From Rhodocytophaga rosea (GTDB lineage Bacteria > Bacteroidota > Bacteroidia > Cytophagales > 172606-1), in assembly GCF_010119975.1 (NCBI RefSeq), contig NZ_CP048222.1:4730501-4794500 (forward strand): DNA of 64,000 nt, read 5' to 3'. The position numbers were made by a program, and so were the translations under genes. Position 1 is the first letter of the stretch. Every line of letters begins with the position of its first letter. Under the pieces are notes generated by a model that was not told where the DNA came from, did no database searches, and saw only the letters and a program-made list of their open reading frames with translations. This document shows, in pieces, positions 8,164-17,055 of the stretch.

Positions 8164-8805
8164 TTAAAGCTGTACTTGATTATTGAAAATTAGTTTTTTT
8201 ACTTTTTGAACTGTTTTATCTGAACAACCAACAACCTTAGATATATTGCGGATTGAGTATCCTTCTTTTAAAAGGTGTTGTACCCGCTTATTCTCAGATA
8301 AGAATTTTTCATAACTTTTTACCTTACCTTTAGGTCGACCAAATTGCACATTGTTAGCAATAGCGATCTTTCTTCCACTTGCTGCTCGATCCAGTGTAGT
8401 CTCTCTTTCAAGCCTGTAAAATTCAGAAAGAATGGTAAAAATCAATTGAGCAATAGGATTGCGTTTCTTATCAGGCAATAAGGTTTCTAGATTATAATTT
8501 TGAGCATATACAGATACCCCAAGATTAGATAACTCTTCTACCACTTTCAAAAACTCAACTGTATTTCGACCTAAACGTGAAATTTCTGTTACTAGAACCT
8601 TATCAATTTTTTTAGCTTTAGAAAGCTCTATCAATCTGTTTAATTGAGGTCTTTCTGAATTTTTCTTTGTACCTGATATTGTTTCAGCTATTATTTCAAT
8701 GATTTGGTATCTATTACGCTCTGCTAATAACTTAAGATCAGTTATTTGTCTTTCCACATCCTGATTTTTTGTAGATACTATTGTATATAATACGACTCTT
8801 TCCAT
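8164..8805 (-). CDS. serine recombinase (resolvase/invertase family)
   Basis: A 213-residue small serine recombinase: N-terminal catalytic domain with the nucleophile Ser11 in YTIVSTKNQ, the conserved SRLGRNTVEF segment, the long helix after LERETT, and a C-terminal helix-turn-helix (SIRNISKVVGCSDKTVQKVK). The position before VS, usually Arg in this family (Y-x-R-V-S), is Ile here. That arginine is catalytic in gamma-delta resolvase, so activity may be altered. Such enzymes resolve or invert DNA between short sites. A decayed second copy lies at 4550-4873 in the same orientation. Confidence 0.8.
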   Translation of the reverse strand: MERVVLYTIVSTKNQDVERQITDLKLLAERNRYQIIEIIAETISGTKKNSERPQLNRLIELSKAKKIDKVLVTEISRLGRNTVEFLKVVEELSNLGVSVYAQNYNLETLLPDKKRNPIAQLIFTILSEFYRLERETTLDRAASGRKIAIANNVQFGRPKGKVKSYEKFLSENKRVQHLLKEGYSIRNISKVVGCSDKTVQKVKKLIFNNQVQL

Positions 8806-8841
8806 CTAAGTAAGTAAAATTTGGTATTTGATTACAATACA

Positions 8842-8879
8842 AATGTAGTAATAAAAATCAGTATATTTTATACTACATT
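8842..8879. promoter_or_regulatory. inverted repeat upstream of the recombinase gene
   Basis: A 9-bp perfect inverted repeat (AATGTAGTA and TACTACATT) separated by 20 bp starts 37 bp upstream of the recombinase ATG. Small serine recombinases often bind such sites in their own promoter, so this is a candidate operator or crossover site. No experiment or family match supports a particular role. Confidence 0.35.
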
Positions 8880-8989
8880 ATAGTAAGAAGAACACGATCA
8901 ATATTTATTCATATGAAAACTTTTTATTATTAATTTTTAGGAGGATTTTTTTTACTACACTATTTTATATTTATCAGACCTTATAATAT

Positions 8990-9225
8990 CAAGTAAGTAC
9001 TGGAAGGCACTCATGACTTGTAAAGCAAAGTTCTCTCTGCTGTACTTTCAACCTTCGCTACTTCTTCTGTATTATTATATGAAACTGTAATAGTTCCAAG
9101 ATTGAGATCTGTTGTTTCAATGGGCTAATACTTCTTATTATATTTAAAATCAATTCTACTTTTATTTTGATCTGTTATTGATTTTATTCTTCCTTGTTGT
9201 CATAAAATAAAGCTACCCCTTTTTC
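8990..9225 (-). pseudogene. decayed YD-repeat-like fragment
   Basis: Read leftward, one frame encodes a YD/RHS-style repeat (VALFYDNKERIKSITDQ, then SRIDFKYNKKY, a TAG stop, then LGTITVSYNN and VAKVESTAERT) before a second stop. Two in-frame stops and no start show that only a remnant remains. Repeats of this type occur in large secreted RHS-like proteins of Bacteroidota. The identification is by motif pattern alone. Confidence 0.45.
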
Positions 9226-9823
9226 TAGCTATTTTTTGCAAATGTCAGATTTCCATTGGTATCATATTAGAATTCGCTCCAAGCCTTTTGCTTTTCATAG
9301 ATAACAACATTTTTAACTTTTACAAACCTTATATCATATTGAATCTAGCTAATCAGTATTCTATGTGTAGATAAGAATATGGAACTAGAGCAAATCACTG
9401 TTATAATTTAGTGAAATTAAGTAGCCATATATACTGCATAGATATACATTAATTAACAAAATTAATGTATTTAGATTATCTATATTCAAAAAAATTGAAT
9501 ACCATCTAATTATGATTAATGAAAAAATACAAAATTATATAATTAATATTTTCGTTTTTCAATTAAAGATATCTTATTATATTTATATAAAAAATATTAA
9601 AACAAGTAAAAATATGATATTAATATGTAAAATATTCAATTTATTTTTTGCAAACTTCAATTATAATAAAAAAATATAAATAAAAAAAATTATAAATTTT
9701 TACAACCTTTTATATTAGTATCAGTATATATGCTCAAGAATAAAACCACATAATTTACTAGACAGTAGTTAAGTATGTGATAAATGAAAAAAGCTAGTTA
9801 ATATTAAATATAAATTGATCTAT
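9226..9823. other. non-coding, extremely AT-rich stretch
   Basis: No convincing gene is seen on either strand. From about 9480 to 9730 the sequence is nearly all A and T with many short ATAATA and TTAATT runs. It may be a transcriptional dead zone, a nucleoid-protein-bound region or decayed mobile DNA. Confidence 0.5.
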
Positions 9824-10183
9824 ATGATATATATCGAAGATGCATGGGATATTAACCATATCTTAAATATGCTGAAAAATGATGATTCCCCTGGAAGTAT
9901 AGGTTCAGCTGATATAAGTATAGCCTTTCTGAATGATTTAAATGCTTTTGTTATACAAACTGGTGATAAAGAGTTTATAACATCTGGTAAGGGAAAAGTT
10001 GGAAATCCTAAATTATCAAAAATAAAATCAGTAGAAGTCCTATCTGAAGGACATATGTATCTCGCTCTCTGGAAAAATAGAGTCGCTTTGGCAGCTGAAA
10101 TTGAAAATAATCCAAAGCTATCCACTTTAAAAAGTTTGTATATGAATTACAAAAGAAAGAAGAGTATTAAGAAAATAATATAA
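9824..10183 (+). CDS. hypothetical protein
   Basis: A soluble protein of 119 residues from the ATG at 9824; a TTG at 9815 would add three. It has an acidic N-terminal half (WDINHILNMLKND, then GSADISIAFLND), central strands, and a basic tail (NYKRKKSIKKI). The size and alternating strand/helix pattern are reminiscent of immunity proteins of toxin systems, but I recognise no specific family. It lies alone between AT-rich spacers with no obvious partner toxin. Confidence 0.45.
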   Translation: MIYIEDAWDINHILNMLKNDDSPGSIGSADISIAFLNDLNAFVIQTGDKEFITSGKGKVGNPKLSKIKSVEVLSEGHMYLALWKNRVALAAEIENNPKLSTLKSLYMNYKRKKSIKKII

Positions 10184-10379
10184 CTGATAAGTTGTAATTG
10201 CTGCTATTTTACCTTACTTCCTTTAATTATTGAACAGTTATCTCATTTTCTGTTTAGATGTCCCCATTTATCAGCATAAGGCTGATCTGAAGTGAGTTTT
10301 ACATTTTTTGGATAAATGGCTCGCTAGAATAAGGAATAAAAAATATTAAACAAGGTGATATAAAAAAATTATTAAAATT

Positions 10380-10634
10380 ATGCAGAGAATAAATGATATG
10401 CTTCATAGAGTTAAGCAGAAGCAACGTAAAAAGTATGATGAACTCGTTACTTTGCAACTCATAGCTTACAATATTGTATTGTCTGAGGATGAATGGCACT
10501 ATGTAGCTAACCGTGTAAAGCTTTTAAGTGAGGGAACTATTATCCTTAATCCATCTATGAGTAGCCTAGAAAGTCGAATACTTCGTGCGAATATTATAGC
10601 TACGAATATTAATAATAAGGATGAAAGTAACTAA
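10380..10634 (+). CDS. small hypothetical protein
   Basis: An 84-residue frame with ATG start, basic N-terminal helix (LHRVKQKQRKKYDE) and a mixed C-terminal half. It follows the previous small gene by 196 bp on the same strand. No family recognised. Codon use is compatible with coding but length alone gives weak support. Confidence 0.35.
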   Translation: MQRINDMLHRVKQKQRKKYDELVTLQLIAYNIVLSEDEWHYVANRVKLLSEGTIILNPSMSSLESRILRANIIATNINNKDESN

Positions 10635-10703
10635 TAAGTTTAAATTATCTGGCAATTTTAAGTTTGTCCGAAGAAATCTTACCTCCTTGCATGCAAAGAT
10701 AAT

Positions 10704-10813
10704 AACAGAAATAATTTTATCAAGGGTAAACGGGGCCAATGCACATTCGAAGCATGTTCAATAGGTCCACGCAGTTGCCCACCCATACTACCCTTAATAA
10801 AATTATTTCTGTT
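10704..10813. repeat. 110-bp inverted-repeat element (MITE-like)
   Basis: Two 25-bp arms (AACAGAAATAATTTTATCAA start on the left) are complementary at 24 of 25 positions and enclose about 60 bp that is clearly more GC-rich than the surroundings. No reading frame is inside. The shape fits a miniature inverted-repeat transposable element or a strongly structured RNA. No clear target duplication flanks it. The rest of 10635-10962 holds nothing I can name. Confidence 0.55.
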
Positions 10814-10962
10814 GCTTGATAGCCATTTAATGTGTGTAAAATAAGCTATGTGGTCATTTGACTGTCTGAAATATCAAATTCTGACTACTCCAGTTTAAGA
10901 ATTTTATATTTAAGAATTTATTCTTTTACTTTCTTTTTATCTGTTCTAAATTATAGTTATTT

Positions 10963-11301
10963 TTAATAACCAAAATTTAATGAATTTATAAACTGCCTAA
11001 ACTGAAGCACTCTATTTACTTCCTCACAATCAACGTTTTTATCATAAATTTTCTGAACTGTAATTTGAGCACTCAGATGATTTATAATAGTAAAGCTACT
11101 AAGTGAATCATTAGAAAATACTAAAATATCAATTTCTTCATTGCAAGGAGTTTCTAAATTCAAAACATGTTCTGCAATCGCATTTTGGTAGTCAGACGCA
11201 CTTACAACATAATTAAATCTGTTAATTATTATAGGATAGGATTCTGATAAAGTAATCTTAAACTGAGCTATATGAGTACTAATTATATAATTATTCTCCA
11301 T
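10963..11301 (-). CDS. hypothetical protein
   Basis: A 112-residue protein whose start overlaps the end of the 61-residue gene upstream by 11 nt, so translation is probably coupled. It appears to be an alpha/beta soluble protein, with strands such as NYIISTHIAQFKITL and EIDILVFSN. No family recognised and no membrane segment. The overlap with its neighbour is the best evidence that both are real genes. Confidence 0.45.
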   Translation of the reverse strand: MENNYIISTHIAQFKITLSESYPIIINRFNYVVSASDYQNAIAEHVLNLETPCNEEIDILVFSNDSLSSFTIINHLSAQITVQKIYDKNVDCEEVNRVLQFRQFINSLNFGY

Positions 11302-11476
11302 TATTATTTAGTCCCCCTTCTAATATTTGTTTGTACATAACATTGATTATATAACCTAATAAATCTAGTTTCGTCAAATTATGTGTATAATTTTTATTCT
11401 GTTTTAGTTGCAGCAATCTTAATCTTATTGCCTCTAATTGTAGGAATGCATCATTTGTTAGTTTCACACTCTTCAT
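11291..11476 (-). CDS. small hypothetical protein
   Basis: A 61-residue protein with a mostly helical prediction: a short N-terminal strand (KSVKLTND), a Leu-rich helix (LQLEAIRLRLLQLKQNK), then another helix. The strand-helix-helix order recalls ribbon-helix-helix regulators, but this is a guess. It leads a two-gene leftward unit with the 112-residue gene. Confidence 0.4.
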   Translation of the reverse strand: MKSVKLTNDAFLQLEAIRLRLLQLKQNKNYTHNLTKLDLLGYIINVMYKQILEGGLNNNGE

Positions 11477-12054
11477 GGTAGAAGTTATTTTTTATAATAT
11501 ATATTAAGTTTCTACTTCTCCCTTTTTCTACCATGGTTTTTAAATCATGTCCGTCTATCACCTTTCATAAATAAGTAAAAAGTAAGTTAGCTTAACATTT
11601 AAGAATTATTGATTTGTAAAGCAGCATCCTTCCCAAAGCATATGCTTTGATCATTTAGCTTCGCCGAACGTTATTTATTTGTAGCAATAACACATCGAAG
11701 ACTCACTAATTCCTTCAAGATAGATTATCGTTTTAATAAAAAAGCAAGGGCTTACTCTCTAAATTAATGAGTTAACCTGCTATTAGTAATTCTATTAATC
11801 TTCCTGCTTCAACTCCCTAATTAATTTTTAAAAATATTTTTAAAAATTTAAAACAATAGAAATATTCTGCATATAAGTTTCAAAATATAAATAATGTAGT
11901 GAAGAAAATTCCTGCGCAAGAAATTATTATGCCTAAACTACTGTAAGCAGGGACAAATCATCAGCTAAATAAAAATGAAGATGTCATTATGATAATTCAG
12001 AAAGAATAGCTTGAAAATAGGTTTAAACAAATAAGTAAATAAAATAAATAGATT
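11477..12054. other. intergenic region without recognised features
   Basis: AT-rich spacer between divergent genes. It contains small palindromes such as AAAGCATATGCTTT near 11636 and poly-A/T runs near 11830, but no supported gene, RNA or promoter. Confidence 0.5.
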
Positions 12055-12750
12055 ATGCACAACCAGATAGACAAATTAGTTGAAGAAAGAGAAATCAAAT
12101 ATCTTGATGATTATGAAAATGATAAAGATGATGATTTTATAGAATCTGAAGATGAACCCAGATGGACTAGAGGATTCATTAAATGGTATAAAAACGAATA
12201 TGGTTTTTTTGACGAGTTTGATCTCGATAGTGATTCTTTTAAAAATTTTATATCTAATGAAGATCTACCAGATCCATCCTACAAATATAGTTTGGGTGAA
12301 AAAGTTTTATATAAAGTTTATATAGGTTTTGGTATTCAATATTGGCCTGCTGAGATAATTAATATTTATCCTATACATTCAAGATATGAATTTGAAATAA
12401 GAATTAATGATAGTGGAATTACTGAATATAGAAATGTTGAAGAATTTAAGATAGTTCCACATAGTGAAATGCTAGAAAAGAAAATGTTTGATGTAGATAA
12501 CAATAGGGTAGTTATAAAAGTAATAAATAATGAAATTAAAGTAACTAGGAAAGCGCTTCAAGATACTATTGATTCTATGGAAAATGAATTACAATATTTT
12601 CATTATGATGATCGCTTCTTAGACCAATATTCCTTTAAAAGCATTTTAATAGCCTTAAAACTTAAATTTAAACATTTAAAGATAAAACACTATTTGGGAG
12701 AAGAGCCTTTTGCTAAGGAATGGTGGGATGGACCATTGGATTTATTTTGA
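12055..12750 (+). CDS. hypothetical protein with SH3/Tudor-like middle region
   Basis: A 231-residue, strongly acidic protein. The first 70 residues are Asp/Glu-rich. Residues about 78-135 have the layout of a small beta-barrel of the Tudor/SH3 type (YSLGEKVLYKVY, then WPAEIINIYPIHSRYEFEI, a turn and a final strand). The C-terminal 90 residues are helical and end in KEWWDGPLDLF. No family is named with confidence. Intergenic spacers on both sides separate it from the small genes and from the dnd operon, so it is probably transcribed alone. Confidence 0.5.
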   Translation: MHNQIDKLVEEREIKYLDDYENDKDDDFIESEDEPRWTRGFIKWYKNEYGFFDEFDLDSDSFKNFISNEDLPDPSYKYSLGEKVLYKVYIGFGIQYWPAEIINIYPIHSRYEFEIRINDSGITEYRNVEEFKIVPHSEMLEKKMFDVDNNRVVIKVINNEIKVTRKALQDTIDSMENELQYFHYDDRFLDQYSFKSILIALKLKFKHLKIKHYLGEEPFAKEWWDGPLDLF

Positions 12751-13101
12751 ATTAATTAGATCCAAATATATATTATTTTGTGGTGCTTCTTCCTTTAATA
12801 CCCTTATATATCTTTATCTAAACTAGGTTCCTATTTCCTTATTCATAATTAAGTTACAGTTTCAAATGTAGAAATATAACATCCACTTTTCATCCTATTT
12901 GCTTACGGAATATTATAATTATATTCTCAGAATATGAAGAATTAAGCAATAATTTATCTATTGTTGTTTGCCAACTCAAAAGCATTATCAAATTACATTT
13001 TATGCTTTATTAAGAAATAAAGTCAGAAGCCGTTTGCTCAAACTATTAATTTAAATTACTTTAGAAGAATTAATTTTCGTTCAATTTAAGTTCGTTAGAA
13101 A
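12751..13101. other. leader region upstream of the dnd operon
   Basis: No gene seen. It should contain the promoter of the nine-gene phosphorothioation operon. A TTCGTT direct repeat (13076-13081 and 13091-13096) lies just before the ATG. No standard -33/-7 pair is convincing. Confidence 0.4.
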
Positions 13102-14478
13102 ATGGCAAAATACCTCCAAGCTGAGCTTTTCAAGGATTATGCTGATTCTTATAACAATGGACACAACCTTGAAACCAACCGAATGAGTATAAAAGAAATT
13201 CAAGAAGAGATTCTTGACCAGTATATGGAAGTTGATAACTTAAGACCTTGGGTTGTCGGTTTTAGTGGAGGAAAAGACTCTACAATGCTACTACAACTTA
13301 CCTGGCTTGCTGTAAGGCAGCTTCCAGAAGAATTAAGGAAGCGTAAAATTTATGTTGTTTGTAATAATACCTTAGTAGAAAACCCTAAAATAATTGAATA
13401 CACAGAAAGGGTTCTAAAAAAAATACAACAAGCTGCTTCTGAACAATCAATGCCTGTTTATGTCCAAAGAACTATACCAAAGCTTGAGGATACATTTTGG
13501 GTAAATCTGATTGGAAAAGGATATCCAGCGCCAAATAATATCTTTAGATGGTGTACAGAACGGTTAAAAATAAATCCTACTACCCAGTTTATTCTTGATA
13601 TTACTAAGCAAGAAGGGGAAGCTATTATTCTTTTAGGTACTAGAAGTGCTGAAAGTGCAAACCGAGCGAGAAGTATCAAAAAATATGAAATAAAAGGAGA
13701 GCGGTTAAGAAAACATGTAATCCCAAAGGCATATGTCTATGCTGCAATTAAAGATGTTGAAACAGATGAACTATGGCAATATCTTAATCAAGTACCTTCT
13801 CCTTGGGGCGCATCCAATAAAGAACTAATAACACTTTATCGGAATGCAAATAGTGGTGACTGCCCTTTAGTAATAGATACTACTACCCCTTCATGTGGTA
13901 ATAGCCGATTTGGTTGTTGGGTATGTACTGTGGTAAACAGAGATAAATCAATGGAAGCTCTTATTGAAAATGGCGAGGATTGGATGGAGCCATTAATGGA
14001 GTTAAGAGATCTTTTATCCATATCAAGAGATAGTGAGGAGTTGAGAGAAAAGCGAAGACGTGATGGGACAGAAAAAGAAGGGACACTAGGTCCATATAAA
14101 CCTGCCTTTAGAGCAGAATTTCTAGAGAAATTGTTTGTAGCTCAAAAAGAAATTAGAAAAACTCATCCTGAAATGAGCTTAATTAATTATCAAGAGTTAG
14201 TTGCAATTCAGGTAATATGGTATAGGGATAATATTTTTACTTTTAAGGTAGCAGATATCTACAATAAAATCTTTGGAACAAATATTACTTTAGACAGTGC
14301 TAATGAGAAGATTTTAAGAGAGAAGGAAGCTTTAAAGCAAGCATGTAATGGAAATCAAAAGGATTTTGAATTAATTAACGAGCTTTTAGCCCTACAAAAA
14401 ACTAAAACGATATTAATGAATAATAGAGGGTTACAAAATGACCTAGAAAATAGACTAGAAAAATTTGTAAAGGAATAA
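13102..14478 (+). CDS. dndC: DndC, DNA phosphorothioation sulfurtransferase
   Basis: DndC activates DNA and transfers sulfur to the backbone as part of the Dnd modification complex. The protein belongs to the PAPS-reductase/PP-loop ATPase fold: the PP-loop is FSGGKDST (residues 54-61), RWCTERLK carries Cys151, and a C-terminal cysteine set (Cys254, Cys265, Cys272, Cys275) fits the Fe-S cluster ligands known in DndC. Length of 458 is slightly short for the family (about 500) but no domain appears missing. It heads an operon with dndD 11 nt downstream. The usual upstream dndB is absent here; a DGQHR protein closes the operon instead. Confidence 0.93.
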   Translation: MAKYLQAELFKDYADSYNNGHNLETNRMSIKEIQEEILDQYMEVDNLRPWVVGFSGGKDSTMLLQLTWLAVRQLPEELRKRKIYVVCNNTLVENPKIIEYTERVLKKIQQAASEQSMPVYVQRTIPKLEDTFWVNLIGKGYPAPNNIFRWCTERLKINPTTQFILDITKQEGEAIILLGTRSAESANRARSIKKYEIKGERLRKHVIPKAYVYAAIKDVETDELWQYLNQVPSPWGASNKELITLYRNANSGDCPLVIDTTTPSCGNSRFGCWVCTVVNRDKSMEALIENGEDWMEPLMELRDLLSISRDSEELREKRRRDGTEKEGTLGPYKPAFRAEFLEKLFVAQKEIRKTHPEMSLINYQELVAIQVIWYRDNIFTFKVADIYNKIFGTNITLDSANEKILREKEALKQACNGNQKDFELINELLALQKTKTILMNNRGLQNDLENRLEKFVKE

Positions 14479-14489
14479 AATTAAAATCA

Positions 14490-16670
14490 ATGTTTATTAA
14501 AAGCGTCATTCTGAATAATTATAGAATTTATCATAAAAGAAACAAGCTTGATTTTTTTCAAGATTCCGAAAAAAATGTTTTTCTGATTTCTGGCAATAAT
14601 GGTTTTGGTAAAACTACATTTTTAACTTCCCTTGTTTGGTGTTTATATGGAAAATTAATGGTTGATGTGGATGAGAAATATAGAAGAGAGATTTATGAAG
14701 CGGGAGGGTATAAAAAATATGCTAGTAGTATTTTAAATAGAAAAACCAAAGCCGAACTGATTGGCTTTCAAACTAACTACGACGCAAACTATTTAGCCGA
14801 GTCTAAAAACAACAATAGAGAGTACCACGGAAAGCTAGAAAAAGATCTTATTGCGCTAAGTAGTTTTAGCGTTAAAATTATTTTTTCAGATATACATATT
14901 CCTTCGATTCCATGTAGCGAGGTAAGTGTGGAGCGTACTTTCAATATTTTGAAAGAAGAAGATGATCTTCAAGTTTTTATTGATGGAGCAGAAAGTGAAT
15001 TAACCAGAGAAGTTGGATTAGAAATTTTTATACAAGATTTTGTTTTACCAAAGGAGATAGCCAAATTCTTTTTCTTTGATGCAGAAAAGATTGTTTCATT
15101 AGCTGAAATGAAATCAATAGAGGAAAAACAAAGTTTGAGTAGAGCTTATTCAGAAGTATTGGGTATCAAAAAGTATGAGGATTTAAAATATAACTTAGAA
15201 GATCTAAGAATCCGTTTTCGAAGAAATTCTGCCTCAGAACATGATAAAAGAAGGTTTGCAGAACTTCAAAAAGAAGTTGATCAATACAAAAGGCTCATCG
15301 AAGAGTATGATGGTCAAATAACAATTTTACAAGAAGAAAAACTGTCAAAGAAACAAGTAACTAATCAGTATCAGGAAAAACTTATTAGAGAAGGAAACTC
15401 ACTTACTGTAGAAGACCTAATTAAATTAAAAGCAACTAAGAAAAAGCTTGAAGAGGAAGGAGAAGATCTAAAAAGTAGGATGAAGGATCTTTTGGAACTT
15501 GCACCTTTTGCCATTACTGGAATTAAAATGCAGGAAGTTCGATCTCAATTAATTTCTGAAATGGAATTAGATAATAGTCAAATAAATCCTTTTTTGATAA
15601 ATGAAAAAGCTAAATCAGTTGCTATTAAAATTTCCTCTGAAATAGAAAAATTGAACTTAAGTAGTGTTGAAGTAGAGCAATTAGTATTAAAAATTCAAAA
15701 TGCTATCATTAATAGCTTCACTCAAGAGAATATAAGCGATTCATCATTTAAAGTACTTCTAGAATTTACTGACAAAGAAAAAAATGAATTTGAAGCAATA
15801 TTTTCAAATTTAAAACATGCTTATAATCAAGCTTTCAAACAACTTGTAACTGAGTATAAGAACAATAAGATTTTCTTTAATAAAATTACCAGAAAGATAT
15901 CAGATGCTGAGTCTAAAGAGAATGATTTATTAATACAAGAAATTAGAAAACAAAAGTCTACTTTAGATAGACGGATTAAAGAAATTGATGATAAACTATT
16001 GTTACTCAGTCAAGAAATAGGAGGATTACAACGTGAAGTAGCCATCAAGTCTAAATTAATATCTGAAATAGCTAAAAAAATTAATATAGAGATTAGTGAT
16101 CAAGCTAAAGATGAAACTGCAGCTCGTTTAATAGGAGAGTTAGATATATTTATTACTAATCTTAAAAATGAAAAAAAATCGTCTTTAGAGGTCCGTATTA
16201 AAGAAGAACTCAATGCTTTAATGCATAAATCTGATTTTGTAAGCCAAGTTAAAGTGGATATAGGTCAGAATATTATTGATATTAGTCTTTATGATCAACG
16301 GAGACAAGAAATTAGCAAAGATGGATTGTCAAAAGGCGAACAACAACTATATGCAACGGCTTTACTAAAAGCATTAGTTGATGAGTCGAATATCGAATTC
16401 CCTATTTTCATTGATAGCCCTTTACAAAAGTTTGACAAGAAGCACTCTCATAACATTATTGCGGAGTTTTATCCCAAGGTTTCAAAGCAGGTTGTACTAT
16501 TCCCATTATTAGAAAAAGAACTTACTGAAGAGGAATTCCAAGCTTTATATGCTAAGGTAAATAATGTCTATTTAATTAAAAATGTAGATTATGATCATTC
16601 TACATTTATTCAAGTAAAACCAGAGGAATTATTTGCTAACTATAAAGAGATGAATGAATATGTTCAATAG
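14490..16670 (+). CDS. dndD: DndD, ATPase of DNA phosphorothioation
   Basis: An SMC/RecN-like ATPase of 726 residues. Walker A is SGNNGFGKTT (residues 34-43); a long coiled coil runs from about 220 to 560; the C-terminal ABC signature (LSKGEQQLYA) is followed by Walker B in FPIFIDSPLQKFD. DndD is needed for Dnd modification and is thought to use ATP to open or nick DNA for sulfur insertion. Its end overlaps dndE by 17 nt, which suggests coupled translation. Confidence 0.93.
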   Translation: MFIKSVILNNYRIYHKRNKLDFFQDSEKNVFLISGNNGFGKTTFLTSLVWCLYGKLMVDVDEKYRREIYEAGGYKKYASSILNRKTKAELIGFQTNYDANYLAESKNNNREYHGKLEKDLIALSSFSVKIIFSDIHIPSIPCSEVSVERTFNILKEEDDLQVFIDGAESELTREVGLEIFIQDFVLPKEIAKFFFFDAEKIVSLAEMKSIEEKQSLSRAYSEVLGIKKYEDLKYNLEDLRIRFRRNSASEHDKRRFAELQKEVDQYKRLIEEYDGQITILQEEKLSKKQVTNQYQEKLIREGNSLTVEDLIKLKATKKKLEEEGEDLKSRMKDLLELAPFAITGIKMQEVRSQLISEMELDNSQINPFLINEKAKSVAIKISSEIEKLNLSSVEVEQLVLKIQNAIINSFTQENISDSSFKVLLEFTDKEKNEFEAIFSNLKHAYNQAFKQLVTEYKNNKIFFNKITRKISDAESKENDLLIQEIRKQKSTLDRRIKEIDDKLLLLSQEIGGLQREVAIKSKLISEIAKKINIEISDQAKDETAARLIGELDIFITNLKNEKKSSLEVRIKEELNALMHKSDFVSQVKVDIGQNIIDISLYDQRRQEISKDGLSKGEQQLYATALLKALVDESNIEFPIFIDSPLQKFDKKHSHNIIAEFYPKVSKQVVLFPLLEKELTEEEFQALYAKVNNVYLIKNVDYDHSTFIQVKPEELFANYKEMNEYVQ

Positions 16671-17055
16671 TATTAAGACATCTGCTAATAATAAAATTAT
16701 AGTCACAGACTTAACTAGAAAACTTGCTTTAGGGCCAGAAAATGTTATTGCTAGAATCGCATTCGCATATTCATTATCAAAAAATATTAAACTATCTGTA
16801 TCAGATTTAAAAGATTCAAAAGGCAAGGAGTACAACAAAAATGTTCTATTTGGGCAATATCTAACTTATTATATTGCATTAATTTGTACACATTATAACC
16901 TTTATAAGACAGATAAAGATATTCCTAAATATATAAAACTTCATATTGATCATGGTTTGGAATTACTTGATGAAGAATTTAGAAATAACTCCAATGTTAC
17001 AGGATTTGAATTTATAGTTCAGAAAGTTGAAAATGGCCTGCAGAATCTAATTTGA
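16654..17055 (+). CDS. dndE: DndE, phosphorothioation DNA-binding subunit
   Basis: A 133-residue protein that begins inside dndD and ends at the start of the next gene (TGATG). It has the family pattern: basic N-terminus (KTSANNKI), helix with RKLALGPENVIARIAFAYSL, a GKEYNK turn, then helical bundle. DndE binds nicked DNA and completes the C-D-E modification complex. An ATG at 16660 is an equally possible start. Confidence 0.88.
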   Translation: MNMFNSIKTSANNKIIVTDLTRKLALGPENVIARIAFAYSLSKNIKLSVSDLKDSKGKEYNKNVLFGQYLTYYIALICTHYNLYKTDKDIPKYIKLHIDHGLELLDEEFRNNSNVTGFEFIVQKVENGLQNLI

